A stretch of DNA of 59,370 bases from a virus. The stretch is taken from positions 1 through 59,370 of IMG/VR virus record IMGVR_UViG_3300037106_000077; one strand, 5' to 3'. The position numbers and the translations under genes were made by a program. Shown piece after piece: positions 9,167 to 15,899 of this stretch. Numbering within the stretch: the stretch's first letter is position 1; each line of letters begins with the position of its first letter. Under the pieces are notes generated by a model. That model was not told the DNA's origin. It worked only from the letters and a program-made list of their open reading frames with translations, and ran no database searches.

Positions 9167-9307
9167 TTAAATAGTATTTGTTGTAACTACATATGAATCA
9201 TCTAATTCTAATACATTGTTTTTTGATAATTCATTAAGTAACTCATTTTTTCTTTTATCAATTAATTCATTAACTTTATTTAATATTTTTTTTCTCTCAT
9301 TTGTCAT
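9167..9307 (-). CDS. Small hypothetical protein, 46 aa
   Basis: Lys/Glu-rich helix (MTNERKKILNKVNELIDKRK) with the tail DDSYVVTTNTI. It begins 2 nt after the stop of the 204-aa gene and is probably co-translated with it. No family. Confidence 0.5.
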   Translation of the reverse strand: MTNERKKILNKVNELIDKRKNELLNELSKNNVLELDDSYVVTTNTI

Positions 9308-9309
9308 GA

Positions 9310-9924
9310 TTAGCAATAAGGAATATTTTGAATCTTATCATTCATTTCTCTTGTACGGATATCCAATTTAGTTTCTGTTCCAATAAAGTCTGCAGTATAT
9401 TCCCTAATAAATAACATTTGTATTTTTTGTGGTGCTTTTTTGAATGCAATAAATTCTATTTCATCACCGTCTTCAGTAGATAATGTAACATTTATATCAT
9501 TCCAATTTAATGAGTTAAACCATGATTCACCATATGGTGCAACATCATTACCACCCTTATCATAAAAACCATCTTTACTAATTGAAATATTATCGCTATC
9601 GAAATTTAAATAAAATATAATTGGTTTTTTTTGTAGGTCATAAGTATATTGAATTTTCAAGTAATATTCAATTGTAAGTTTATTTGCATCATCTAAATCC
9701 TCGTCCCAATTTCCACCAATACGAGCATCAGCAACTTCTACAATTTTTATTTTATTTTTTTTACTTAAAAGTGAATCACAAATAAATTGTTTTTGCATAT
9801 CTTCATTTTTTAGCAAAGTAATGTCTTCCTGTCCTTTAAGATGTTCATCATTACCTAAAAAATCGAATTCTGTAATTACTTCATTAATTATTTTTATGAT
9901 TTTTTTATTCTTCATCAAAATCAT
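9310..9924 (-). CDS. Hypothetical protein with N-terminal IIKIINEVI helix, 204 aa
   Basis: Unknown family. Starts with the amphipathic helix IIKIINEVITEFDFL, also found in variant form in genes at 18712, 21309 and 53136; the rest is an acidic mixed fold with many aromatic residues. The shared N-terminus may be a capsid-targeting signal (inference). GTATTTATA lies 6 nt before the annotated ATG, so the second in-frame ATG (MKNKK) is the likelier start. Confidence 0.6.
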   Translation of the reverse strand: MILMKNKKIIKIINEVITEFDFLGNDEHLKGQEDITLLKNEDMQKQFICDSLLSKKNKIKIVEVADARIGGNWDEDLDDANKLTIEYYLKIQYTYDLQKKPIIFYLNFDSDNISISKDGFYDKGGNDVAPYGESWFNSLNWNDINVTLSTEDGDEIEFIAFKKAPQKIQMLFIREYTADFIGTETKLDIRTREMNDKIQNIPYC

Positions 9925-9929
9925 TTTTT

Positions 9930-9939
9930 TATAAATACT
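9930..9939 (-). promoter_or_regulatory. GTATTTATA-class promoter
   Basis: Minus-strand AGTATTTATA before the 204-aa gene. Confidence 0.55.
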
Positions 9940-10001
9940 AAATATATTATTTAAAAGTTGATGAATATCATCAAAAATATTGAAATTATATTTACAATCT
10001 A

Positions 10002-10166
10002 TGTATTTATGAACAGAGAATCATTGCTTAATTAGTAATTAAGTTAGCTCTGAGAACAGGAATGATTTTTAAAAATTTATTGCCAGAAAGTGGTTATGTA
10101 AATTTTTAAGACTTGACTAAGAATTTTAAAAGTAATTGCATCACAATAAAAGTGATGCAATTTTTT
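10002..10166 (+). ncRNA. Candidate small RNA
   Basis: In the 330-nt gene-free stretch before cluster A. A GTATTTATG motif at 10002 is followed by CAGAG/CTCTG (10014-10018 with 10048-10052) enclosing a perfect CTTAATT/AATTAAG hairpin, and by an 11-bp terminator (AATTGCATCAC...GTGATGCAATT, then six T) at 10134-10166. No ORF is present. Confidence 0.5.
10134..10166 (+). terminator. Rho-independent terminator
   Basis: AATTGCATCAC-aataaaa-GTGATGCAATT followed by TTTT; isolates cluster A from upstream transcription. Confidence 0.8.
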
Positions 10167-10190
10167 ATAAAAATATTTTTCAATTTTTAT

Positions 10191-10220
10191 TTGTATTTAT
10201 AATTTTATTGCATATATTTG
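10191..10220 (+). promoter_or_regulatory. Bacteroidota-type promoter, tRNA cluster A
   Basis: TTG (10191) and TATATTTG (10213-10220) with a 19-nt spacer, the host primary-sigma form. A GTATTTATA motif overlaps the -33 box. It drives leader ORF 1. Confidence 0.6.
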
Positions 10221-10257
10221 TAGTCATTTTGTTATTCATATTATGGATTTTTAGATT

Positions 10258-10332
10258 ATGAAAAATTTAATACATATTCAACCCCAACCACAGCAACATC
10301 CACAGATGTCTGAATGGGGAAATTATGCTTAA
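10258..10332 (+). CDS. Leader peptide 1 (Pro/His/Gln-rich), 24 aa
   Basis: Probable sensing peptide of a transcription attenuator. Residues 6-16 are HIQPQPQQHPQ: 10 of 11 are Pro, His or Gln, exactly the three amino acids carried by the only tRNAs of cluster A just downstream. Codons Glu19-Gly21 (GAATGGGG, 10312-10319) are the antiterminator strand. The ORF is too short for an ordinary enzyme, starts about 40 nt after a host-type promoter, and ends 33 nt before the terminator. Gln/Pro/His starvation would stall a ribosome upstream of the GAATGGGG segment. Expression has not been shown; the call rests on composition and RNA pairing. Confidence 0.7.
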   Translation: MKNLIHIQPQPQQHPQMSEWGNYA

Positions 10333-10392
10333 ATTTTTCGAAAGAAGTTTTAGGTTAATGTTGACCCCATTCGTAAGAGTGGGGTTTTTTTA
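10312..10392 (+). promoter_or_regulatory. Attenuator 1: antiterminator/terminator switch
   Basis: CCCCATTC (10365-10372) can pair either with GAATGGGG inside the leader ORF (10312-10319, 8 of 8) or with GAGTGGGG (10377-10384), the latter followed by seven T as a Rho-independent terminator. The two hairpins exclude each other. A CCCC run at 10282-10285 inside the Pro codons could mask the GGGG strand when no ribosome is present. Confidence 0.72.
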
Positions 10393-10402
10393 TTATATAT
10401 AT

Positions 10403-10487
10403 CGGGGTGTAGGTCTGTAGTTGGTAGCAGTCCTGCCTTGGAAGCAGGTGGAGAAATCCCTCGCACGTTCGAACCGTGTCACCCCGA
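10403..10487 (+). tRNA. tRNA-Pro (anticodon UGG)
   Basis: Acceptor CGGGGTG/CACCCCG, anticodon loop CTTGGAA on stem CCTGC/GCAGG, T loop TTCGAAC, longer variable region. First gene after attenuator 1, whose leader has three Pro codons. No encoded CCA. Confidence 0.92.
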
Positions 10488-10559
10488 AGTGATTGATGTT
10501 AAATTACTTGCACGTAGTAATCACTGCATAACCAAAAGGTTAACTAAAAATTTAGCAAA

Positions 10560-10568
10560 GTTCTTTGA
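10560..10568 (+). promoter_or_regulatory. boxA-like element
   Basis: GTTCTTTGA ahead of tRNA-His. In Bacteroidota such boxes stand before rRNA genes as Nus-factor antitermination sites; other copies lie at 12609, 28034 and 30976, with a GTTCTTTAA variant at 16081. Confidence 0.45.
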
Positions 10569-10596
10569 AATACCTAATAATAATATATAATTTATA

Positions 10597-10670
10597 TGGG
10601 ATGATTGGTGTAGCGGTAGCATGCCAGATTGTGGTTCTGTCGGGGAGGTTTCAAATACCTCATCACCCCC
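10597..10670 (+). tRNA. tRNA-His (anticodon GUG)
   Basis: Anticodon loop TTGTGGT, T arm GAGGT-TTCAAAT-ACCTC. The acceptor needs one bulged A to pair. His codons occur twice in leader 1. Confidence 0.8.
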
Positions 10671-10728
10671 AAATTCTCTAGTGATGTAATTAATATATTG
10701 CTGGTTTGAATATATTGAAACAATAAAT

Positions 10729-10815
10729 TGTTCTGTGATGAAATTGGCTAAACATGTCAGACTTTGACTCTGATGCTCTTTAGTGAGTTTGTAAGTTCGA
10801 ATCTTACCAGAACAG
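10729..10815 (+). tRNA. tRNA-Gln (anticodon UUG)
   Basis: Acceptor TGTTCTG/CAGAACA, anticodon stem TCAGA/TCTGA with loop CTTTGAC, T loop TTCGAAT, discriminator G, extended variable region. Leader 1 has five Gln codons. Confidence 0.9.
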
Positions 10816-10864
10816 CAATATTAATTTTTTTAATTATCTTTGTTAAAATTTTAAATTAATTATT

Positions 10865-11818
10865 ATGTCATATAATTTATTTCTTGATGACTTCCGCAGT
10901 CCTATCGATTCTTTTTATTATTTAGGGAATCCAATATATAATATTCTTGATTGGAAAATTGTACGAAATTATGATGAATTTGTGAAAACGATTCAAGAAA
11001 ATGGTATTCCAGAAACTATTAGTTTTGACCATGATTTGGAAAATTCTGAAGAGTGGATGGATATTATTGGATATGAAGGAATTTACATGGTTTCAAATTT
11101 TGGTCGTATTTTAAGAACAAAAAAATCAAAAGGTACAACAGGTAATAATATTTTAACTCCATTAAAAAACATATCTGGATTATATGTAACATTATATAAT
11201 TGCGGTAAAAATATACACAAAAAAATTCATAGATTAGTTTTAGAATCATTTATGGGTATTAATAATGAAAAATCACAAGTTAATCATATTGATGGAAATA
11301 GATGGAATAATCATATTAATAATTTAGAGTGGTGTACATCATCTGAAAATATATGGCATTCACATAATGTATTATATAGAGATTTTTCTGCATATGGTGA
11401 AAACCATAAAAATAGTATGACAGTATCTCAATATGATATAAATAATAATCTAATTAATATTTATGGTTCAGTTAATGAAGCAGGAAGGCAATTAAATATT
11501 AGTTTTTCGAACATTGCAAAATGTGCTAGAGGTGAAAGAAAAATTGCTGGTGGATTTATTTGGAAATATGAAAATCTCAAAGTAACAATAAATACAAAAA
11601 TTTCACACATTGAATATAAAGATTATGCTAAGAATTTCTTTATACCTAAATATGAAGAAAAAACTGGTTATCATTGTGCTAAATGGTTAATAGATTATTG
11701 CATTGACAATAAATTAGAATTACCAAAAACAATTTTAATACACTCAATGAATCCAGTTGGAAGTCGAAATATTAAATCATTATTTGATAGTTATTTCAAA
11801 TCACTTAATTTATCTTAA
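10865..11818 (+). CDS. Cyclic-phosphate processing receiver (cREC)-like protein split by an in-frame HNH homing domain, 317 aa
   Basis: Residues 1-61 (LFLDDFRSP... ISFDHDL) and 249-317 (EEKTGYHCAKWLIDYC, HSMNPVG at 293-299) together form a receiver-like domain of the cyclic-phosphate-processing family, with the DD pair at 8-9 and the FDHD strand. Between them, in frame, sits a homing endonuclease: NUMOD4 (62-85), HNH (HRLVLESF at 122, NHIDGNRWNNHINNLEW at 140-156) and NUMOD1 (about 187-234). No intein splice motifs flank it. Either the insert is tolerated as a loop or the receiver is dead. It follows tRNA-Gln in cluster A without its own GTATTTATA promoter. Confidence 0.8.
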   Translation: MSYNLFLDDFRSPIDSFYYLGNPIYNILDWKIVRNYDEFVKTIQENGIPETISFDHDLENSEEWMDIIGYEGIYMVSNFGRILRTKKSKGTTGNNILTPLKNISGLYVTLYNCGKNIHKKIHRLVLESFMGINNEKSQVNHIDGNRWNNHINNLEWCTSSENIWHSHNVLYRDFSAYGENHKNSMTVSQYDINNNLINIYGSVNEAGRQLNISFSNIAKCARGERKIAGGFIWKYENLKVTINTKISHIEYKDYAKNFFIPKYEEKTGYHCAKWLIDYCIDNKLELPKTILIHSMNPVGSRNIKSLFDSYFKSLNLS

Positions 11819-11821
11819 TTT

Positions 11822-12238
11822 TTATTTAACCCAAAATTTTCCTAATAATGTAATAATTGTGATTAGTATTGATATTCCCGCAACAATGTATGCAATCATA
11901 GCATTTCCACCTGCTTTTATATTTTCAGATTTTTCGACTTTAATTGTAAGTGCATCAATTTTATCATTAGCATTTTTTAACAATACTTCTGTCTCAATAC
12001 GTGGCATTAATGTTCTCGACTGGTCACCAAGTTGTGCACGAAATTCATTAACACATTCAAAACGTTTTTCTGTTGCAACCTCTGCCTTATTAACAGCTAA
12101 TTCCATTGCTTGATACCTTTGAGTTACACGTTCGTCTCTTTCAGCAAGCAATATTTTATAATGTTCATATTGATTTTTTAATACAACATCATAATGCTCT
12201 TTAAGAGCTTCAAGCGTCCAAATTGTGTTATTTTCCAT
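11822..12238 (-). CDS. Coiled-coil protein with C-terminal membrane anchor, 138 aa
   Basis: A long charged helix (residues 10-100, LLAERDERVTQRYQAMELAV) predicts a coiled coil; AMIAYIVAGISILITIITLL (about 113-132) is a single transmembrane segment near the C-terminus. Similar phage proteins sit near holin/lysis or tail genes, but no function can be assigned. Convergent with the preceding gene, with a GTATTTATT promoter 41 nt upstream. Confidence 0.65.
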   Translation of the reverse strand: MENNTIWTLEALKEHYDVVLKNQYEHYKILLAERDERVTQRYQAMELAVNKAEVATEKRFECVNEFRAQLGDQSRTLMPRIETEVLLKNANDKIDALTIKVEKSENIKAGGNAMIAYIVAGISILITIITLLGKFWVK

Positions 12239-12278
12239 TAATTTATTAGTGTTAGATATTTATTAGCCATTTAATGTT

Positions 12279-12288
12279 AATAAATACT
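12279..12288 (-). promoter_or_regulatory. GTATTTAT-class promoter
   Basis: Minus-strand AGTATTTATT before the 138-aa coiled-coil gene. Confidence 0.5.
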
Positions 12289-12337
12289 TTTTAGAACGTC
12301 TAAAAATATTGTATATAAAAAATAATTTAAAAAAAGT

Positions 12338-12367
12338 TTGTATATATTGTAACATTTTATATCTTTG
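12338..12367 (+). promoter_or_regulatory. Bacteroidota-type promoter, tRNA cluster B
   Basis: TTG (12338-12340), 19-nt spacer, TATCTTTG (12360-12367). A TTGTAACA element overlaps the spacer, with CGTATTT just downstream. About 45 nt here, beginning GTTTGTATATATTGTAAC, are identical to the promoter of cluster D at 30544. Confidence 0.65.
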
Positions 12368-12407
12368 CAACGTATTTAGAATAAAAGAAACTATTTTTAA
12401 TTTTAAA

Positions 12408-12500
12408 ATGATGAAAAAAGTACTCGACATATTGGTATCAGAGATGGCAGTTGTCCTATTATGGGCAGATGCAGAAGATACATTATATTCAGTCGGGTAA
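12408..12500 (+). CDS. Leader peptide 2 (Val/Leu/Asp/Glu/Ala/Trp-rich), 30 aa
   Basis: Probable attenuator leader. Of the 29 residues after the initiator, 21 are Val (5), Leu (5), Asp (3), Ala (3), Glu (2), Met (2) or Trp (1), e.g. SEMAVVLLWADAED. These seven amino acids are exactly those of the twelve tRNAs in cluster B. The final codons TCA-GTC-GGG contain CAGTCGGG, the antiterminator strand, right at the stop codon. Starts with ATGATGAAAA, like leader 4. Confidence 0.72.
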   Translation: MMKKVLDILVSEMAVVLLWADAEDTLYSVG

Positions 12501-12571
12501 TATTTATTACAAATAACACCTCCTTTCTTAAATGAAAAATCCCGACTGCTAAAATGGTCGGGATTTTTTTT
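12490..12571 (+). promoter_or_regulatory. Attenuator 2: antiterminator/terminator switch
   Basis: CCCGACTG (12541-12548) pairs 8 of 8 with CAGTCGGG at the end of the leader ORF (12490-12497). Alternatively AAAAATCCCGAC pairs with GTCGGGATTTTT (12557-12568) to make a 12-bp terminator with nine T. Same plan as attenuators 1, 3 and 4. Confidence 0.75.
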
Positions 12572-12608
12572 TAGAATTTGTAACAAATAAAATTTTTCTT
12601 TGTATACT

Positions 12609-12627
12609 GTTCTTTGACATGTTGGAA
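12609..12627 (+). promoter_or_regulatory. boxA-like element with ACATGTTGGAA
   Basis: GTTCTTTGACATGTTGGAA, 4 nt before tRNA-Asp; the same 19-mer recurs at 30976 before tRNA-Cys. The 11-mer ACATGTTGGAA also occurs inverted at 18696 and 39861. Confidence 0.5.
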
Positions 12628-12630
12628 ATT

Positions 12631-12702
12631 CGTTCTCGTAGTATAATGGTTAGTATGTATCACTGTCTATGATAAGGAGGGGTTCGAATCCCACGGGGAC
12701 GG
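12631..12702 (+). tRNA. tRNA-Asp (anticodon GUC)
   Basis: Acceptor CGTTCTC/GGGGACG with discriminator G (Asp identity), anticodon loop CTGTCTA on TATCA/TGATA. The T stem is weak (GGG/CCC). Confidence 0.87.
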
Positions 12703-12772
12703 CAATGATTATTAATGTGTTATAATAATTATCTGTTATATTAAATTATATTAAAAATGAAATAATTAATTT

Positions 12773-12856
12773 GCTGCATTATACAAGTGGTTAAAGTGGC
12801 TTGCCCTTCAAGCAAGTGCCGAAAGGCTTCGCAGGATTCGAATTCCTCATGCAGTA
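12773..12856 (+). tRNA. tRNA-Glu (anticodon UUC by position; C33)
   Basis: Acceptor GCTGCAT/ATGCAGT, anticodon stem CTTGC/GCAAG with loop CCTTCAA: base 33 is C, not U. A class II-like variable arm (GCC-gaaa-GGC) is odd for Glu. The positional anticodon fits the two Glu codons in leader 2. Confidence 0.75.
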
Positions 12857-12883
12857 CTGAAATATAAATTTAAAATTTAAATT

Positions 12884-13273
12884 ATGAAAAATTTGTATAT
12901 TAATGCAACTCACAGTACACCCGCAGTTTTTTTTAATATTAATAAAGGTATTCTTACAATAACAGGAAAATCATTTCCTGAGAATTCCTCAATGTTTTTT
13001 GATGATATTGATAAAGCATTAGATGAATTTATTAAAGAACATTCTAATGTTGATTTAACAATTACTTGTGAATTTGAATATATTAATTCATTATCAAATA
13101 AAGCAGTTTTTAATATATTAGAAAAAGCAGCAAAATCTCTTAATAATGTTATAGTTGTTTGGAAATATGAAGAAAACGATGAAGATATGAAAGAGCAGGG
13201 AGAATTTTTTGAAACATCTTTTAAAACTAAAATTCATTTTCATTATAAACATTTTTTAATACAACCAGAATGA
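12884..13273 (+). CDS. SiaC-family regulatory phosphoprotein-like (DUF1987), 129 aa
   Basis: Matches the SiaC/DUF1987 pattern end to end: MKNLYINATHSTPAVFFN, GILTITGKSFPENS (the loop whose Ser/Thr is the phosphosite in SiaC), LTITCEFEYINSLSNK and VVWKYEENDEDMKEQGE. In bacteria SiaC binds and activates the diguanylate cyclase SiaD when unphosphorylated. A stand-alone phage copy could titrate host SiaABCD signalling (inference). It lies between tRNA genes of cluster B with no promoter of its own visible. Confidence 0.8.
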   Translation: MKNLYINATHSTPAVFFNINKGILTITGKSFPENSSMFFDDIDKALDEFIKEHSNVDLTITCEFEYINSLSNKAVFNILEKAAKSLNNVIVVWKYEENDEDMKEQGEFFETSFKTKIHFHYKHFLIQPE

Positions 13274-13278
13274 TAAAT

Positions 13279-13351
13279 GCTCGGTTCGTCTAATGGTTAG
13301 GACAAAAGATTCTCATTCTTTTAAATATGTTTTCGATTAACATACCGAGTA
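13279..13351 (+). tRNA. tRNA-Glu (anticodon CUC)
   Basis: Acceptor GCTCGGT/ACCGAGT, anticodon stem AAAGA/TCTTT with loop TTCTCAT, T arm ATGTT-TTCGATT-AACAT. Reads GAG. Confidence 0.87.
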
Positions 13352-13429
13352 CAGAAATAAATATGATGTTGGAAATACTAACATTATCATATAAAATTTG
13401 ATTTAATGCTGGCTTTTATCAACAAATAT

Positions 13430-13504
13430 ATTCCCTTAACTCAGATGGGTCAGAGTGTTTGCCTTACAAGCAAAATGTCGTAGGTTCGAAGCCTACAGGG
13501 AATA
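13430..13504 (+). tRNA. tRNA-Val (anticodon UAC)
   Basis: Acceptor ATTCCCT/AGGGAAT, anticodon loop CTTACAA on TTTGC/GCAAA, T arm GTAGG-TTCGAAG-CCTAC. Leader 2 has five Val codons. Confidence 0.92.
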
Positions 13505-13589
13505 CAAAAGATTGTAGTGCCAAATACAATCATAATATCGCCTTAATTACCGATATTTAATATTTATCGGTTAAAAAGGTGATACCTTT

Positions 13590-13677
13590 CTCTCAGTGTT
13601 GTAACTGGTAGCCAAGCTGGTTTAAGAAACCAGTGCGAAATAATAGTAGCGTGTCGGTTCGAGTCCGACTTGAGAGA
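13590..13677 (+). tRNA. tRNA-Leu (anticodon AAG)
   Basis: Class II with long variable arm; anticodon loop TTAAGAA on CTGGT/ACCAG. A34 is unusual for a bacterial Leu tRNA and would need inosine or read CUU only. Confidence 0.88.
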
Positions 13678-13685
13678 CAATAAAC

Positions 13686-13760
13686 GTGAATGTAGCCAAA
13701 TGGTTAATAGGCAATCGATTTAGACTCGAAAATTTGCTGGTTCGACTCCAGTCATTCACA
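13686..13760 (+). tRNA. tRNA-Leu (anticodon UAG)
   Basis: Acceptor GTGAATG/CATTCAC, anticodon loop TTTAGAC on TCGA/TCGA, T arm GCTGG-TTCGACT-CCAGT. It lacks the long variable arm usual for Leu. Confidence 0.85.
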
Positions 13761-13803
13761 CAAAGATATTTTTTAAAAAACAATAATCTTTCCTAATATT
13801 TCA

Positions 13804-13813
13804 TGTATTTATA
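13804..13813 (+). promoter_or_regulatory. GTATTTATA-class promoter of HNH gene
   Basis: TGTATTTATA 13 nt before the ATG of the HNH gene. Confidence 0.55.
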
Positions 13814-13826
13814 TTAAATATAATAT

Positions 13827-14555
13827 ATGAAATATACAAAAGAATTTTTAGAACCAATTGTTCTTAAAAGCAAAGCAATTAGTGAAGTATTACGTTATTT
13901 AAAATTAAATGCTAATGGTGGTAATCATGCACATATTTCAAAAACCATAAAAAAATATAATATTGATACATCACATTTTCTTGGACAAAGTTGGAATAGA
14001 GGTAAATCGCCACGAAATAGACATACCATAGAAAGTTTCATTAAACTTGTTTTAAAATTAAATGGTATGGGATGGCAAAGTCATCAAATAAAATTAAAAT
14101 TATTTGAATTAAATTTAAAAGAAAGAAAATGTGGAATTTGTGGACAAAATGAAATATGGAATAATAATAAACTTGGTTTAGAGTTAGACCATATTAATGG
14201 AATACACAATGATAATAGATTAGAAAATTTAAGAATTTTATGTCCAAATTGTCATTCACAAATGCCAACACAAGGTGTTAGAAATATTCATAATGGAAAA
14301 ATAATTAACATTAAAGTTCATAAAGAAAAAATAATAAAAAATAAAATAATTAATATTTGTAATTGTGGTAAAAAAATAAAAAATAATTCTAAAACATGTG
14401 TTAATTGCTATTCATTAAAACAAAGAAAAGTTAATAGACCATCATTTGAAACACTTCAAGAAGAAGTTAAAACATTAGGATATACTGGAACTGGAAGAAA
14501 ATATGGTGTGAGTGATAATACGATAAGAAAATGGATTAAATTTTACACGAAATAA
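13827..14555 (+). CDS. HNH homing endonuclease, 242 aa
   Basis: Zinc-bound HNH nuclease: CGICGQ at 102-106, LELDHINGIHNDNRLENLR at 118-136, CPNC at 139-142, a second Cys cluster near 167-185, and a C-terminal helix-turn-helix (YGVSDNTIRKWIKFY) for DNA binding. Paralogue of the gene at 35481 (shared DHINGIHNDNRLENLR and RPSxExLQ). A mobile gene inserted in cluster B between tRNA-Leu and tRNA-Ala, with its own late-type promoter. Confidence 0.93.
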   Translation: MKYTKEFLEPIVLKSKAISEVLRYLKLNANGGNHAHISKTIKKYNIDTSHFLGQSWNRGKSPRNRHTIESFIKLVLKLNGMGWQSHQIKLKLFELNLKERKCGICGQNEIWNNNKLGLELDHINGIHNDNRLENLRILCPNCHSQMPTQGVRNIHNGKIINIKVHKEKIIKNKIINICNCGKKIKNNSKTCVNCYSLKQRKVNRPSFETLQEEVKTLGYTGTGRKYGVSDNTIRKWIKFYTK

Positions 14556-14558
14556 AAT

Positions 14559-14634
14559 GGGGTATGGGACTGCTAGGGTTGGTCATCTCGTCTGCACCGA
14601 GAAAATCAGGAGGATTCGAATTCCTCATGCTCCA
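14559..14634 (+). tRNA. tRNA-Ala (anticodon UGC; C33)
   Basis: Acceptor GGGGTAT/ATGCTCC, perfect anticodon stem TCTCG/CGAGA with loop TCTGCAC, so position 33 is C. Starts 3 nt after the HNH stop. Leader 2 has three Ala codons. Confidence 0.85.
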
Positions 14635-14673
14635 CATTATCAAATAGTTATATAGATAATCACAATAAAATAT

Positions 14674-14747
14674 GGCACAGTACTCCAATTGGTAGAGAGA
14701 AACGGCTTAAACCCGTTAAAGTGTGAATTCGAATTTCACTTGTGCTA
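14674..14747 (+). tRNA. tRNA-Leu (anticodon UAA)
   Basis: Anticodon loop CTTAAAC on AACGG/CCGTT. Acceptor closes with two G-T pairs; short variable loop. A second UAA tRNA lies at 17048. Confidence 0.85.
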
Positions 14748-14769
14748 CAAAATAAATTAATTATAATAT

Positions 14770-14841
14770 ACGTCTGTCGTCTAATGGTTAAGATAACGGC
14801 TTCCAACCCCGTGGATGAGGTTTCGATTACTTCCAGACGTG
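14770..14841 (+). tRNA. tRNA-Trp (anticodon CCA)
   Basis: Acceptor ACGTCTG/CAGACGT, anticodon loop TTCCAAC, T arm GAGGT-TTCGATT-ACTTC, discriminator G (Trp identity). Leader 2 has the only two-base-neighbouring Leu-Trp codon pair among the leaders. Confidence 0.88.
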
Positions 14842-14907
14842 CTAAAATAAAAAATAAATATTATATTATTTGCATATATTTATATAATAAACTAAATTTG
14901 TCAAATT

Positions 14908-15636
14908 ATGTTAATAATAAATTACAATAAAAAAGATTATTACGATGGTGTTGTTGGTACGATGGGTATCGATAAAACACTTGTTTATGACCGTAAAATA
15001 ATTGAGGTTGAAGAAAAAAAAATTCCATCAATATTTCAAAGAAAGGGATTTTCTTGGAAAAAAAGTAAAGATTCACCTTTTTTAAATATTGAAAATCATA
15101 CAATAAAAAATGAACAACATAAAAATTATCAAAATTGTAGTTCTTTTATTATTGGATTTTGTGGAAAACTATATATTGGTTGGAAATTATATAGCGAAAA
15201 CAGAAAAGTTTATCCAGAAAAACTTACAACTACAATTACATATGATTTTGATTTAATAAAAACAATTATTGATAATAAAGGTTGGTATGGAAACCTTGAA
15301 GAGCAGTATAATTATATTAAAAATTATAATTCACTTCAATTATTTAGAGATTTTAAAGCACCTGTTTTTATTTATGATAGTGATTATAATAGAATAAATA
15401 TTGGTCATTATCATAAACGTAATGAAAAACTTTTTATTAATCCAATTTTAAGCGATTATCATTTTTATAAAATATTTGATAGTTTTCAAGCATTTCAAGA
15501 AATAAGTATGTTTATGGGTGGTGTGCTTGGTAAAGGCGAAAAAGAAATTATTGAAGTGGCTGATAAATATAAAATTACTCAACATGGTTTTGATTATAAA
15601 TGGAGTTTTAGAAAAAAATCTGAAAAGAATAAATGA
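14908..15636 (+). CDS. Conserved phage hypothetical protein, 242 aa
   Basis: No named family. Central FIIGFCGKLYIGWKLY and a conserved-looking C-terminal half (MFMGGVLGKGEKEIIEVADK) that I associate with early-region proteins of T4-like phages. Soluble. It is followed by an 88-aa gene overlapping its stop by 4 nt (ATGA) and then a 64-aa gene, forming a three-gene unit ahead of tmRNA. Confidence 0.65.
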   Translation: MLIINYNKKDYYDGVVGTMGIDKTLVYDRKIIEVEEKKIPSIFQRKGFSWKKSKDSPFLNIENHTIKNEQHKNYQNCSSFIIGFCGKLYIGWKLYSENRKVYPEKLTTTITYDFDLIKTIIDNKGWYGNLEEQYNYIKNYNSLQLFRDFKAPVFIYDSDYNRINIGHYHKRNEKLFINPILSDYHFYKIFDSFQAFQEISMFMGGVLGKGEKEIIEVADKYKITQHGFDYKWSFRKKSEKNK

Positions 15637-15899
15637 AACAAGAATTGCATAAAATATTTATAATTCCTGCTCGATTTATTAAACAAACTAAAGATAATAA
15701 ATATGTTATTCGATGTCTAATTGAAAAAAATATTACTGAAGACCGTATATTTGATGATAATTCACTTAAAGGATTAATAAATCCTAAGTATTTATTAATC
15801 GGAATAATGACAGGAGTTGGATATATGCAAATAAATTTTGTTGATGCTAATGATTATGAAAAAATGTTTAATGTAAAATGGAAAATTTTAGTAAAATAA
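15633..15899 (+). CDS. Hypothetical protein, 88 aa
   Basis: Unknown. Begins in the ATGA overlap with the 242-aa gene. Mixed alpha/beta with a basic centre (IIPARFIKQTKDNKYVIRCL); no Cys pairs or membrane segment. Confidence 0.6.
   Translation: MKQELHKIFIIPARFIKQTKDNKYVIRCLIEKNITEDRIFDDNSLKGLINPKYLLIGIMTGVGYMQINFVDANDYEKMFNVKWKILVK

Noticed and set aside
12773-12856. Reading this class II-like tRNA as an opal suppressor (UCA) or selenocysteine tRNA
   Set aside because: That needs a shifted loop against a perfect 5-bp stem and lacks the 8-bp acceptor of tRNA-Sec; positional anticodon UUC also fits leader 2.
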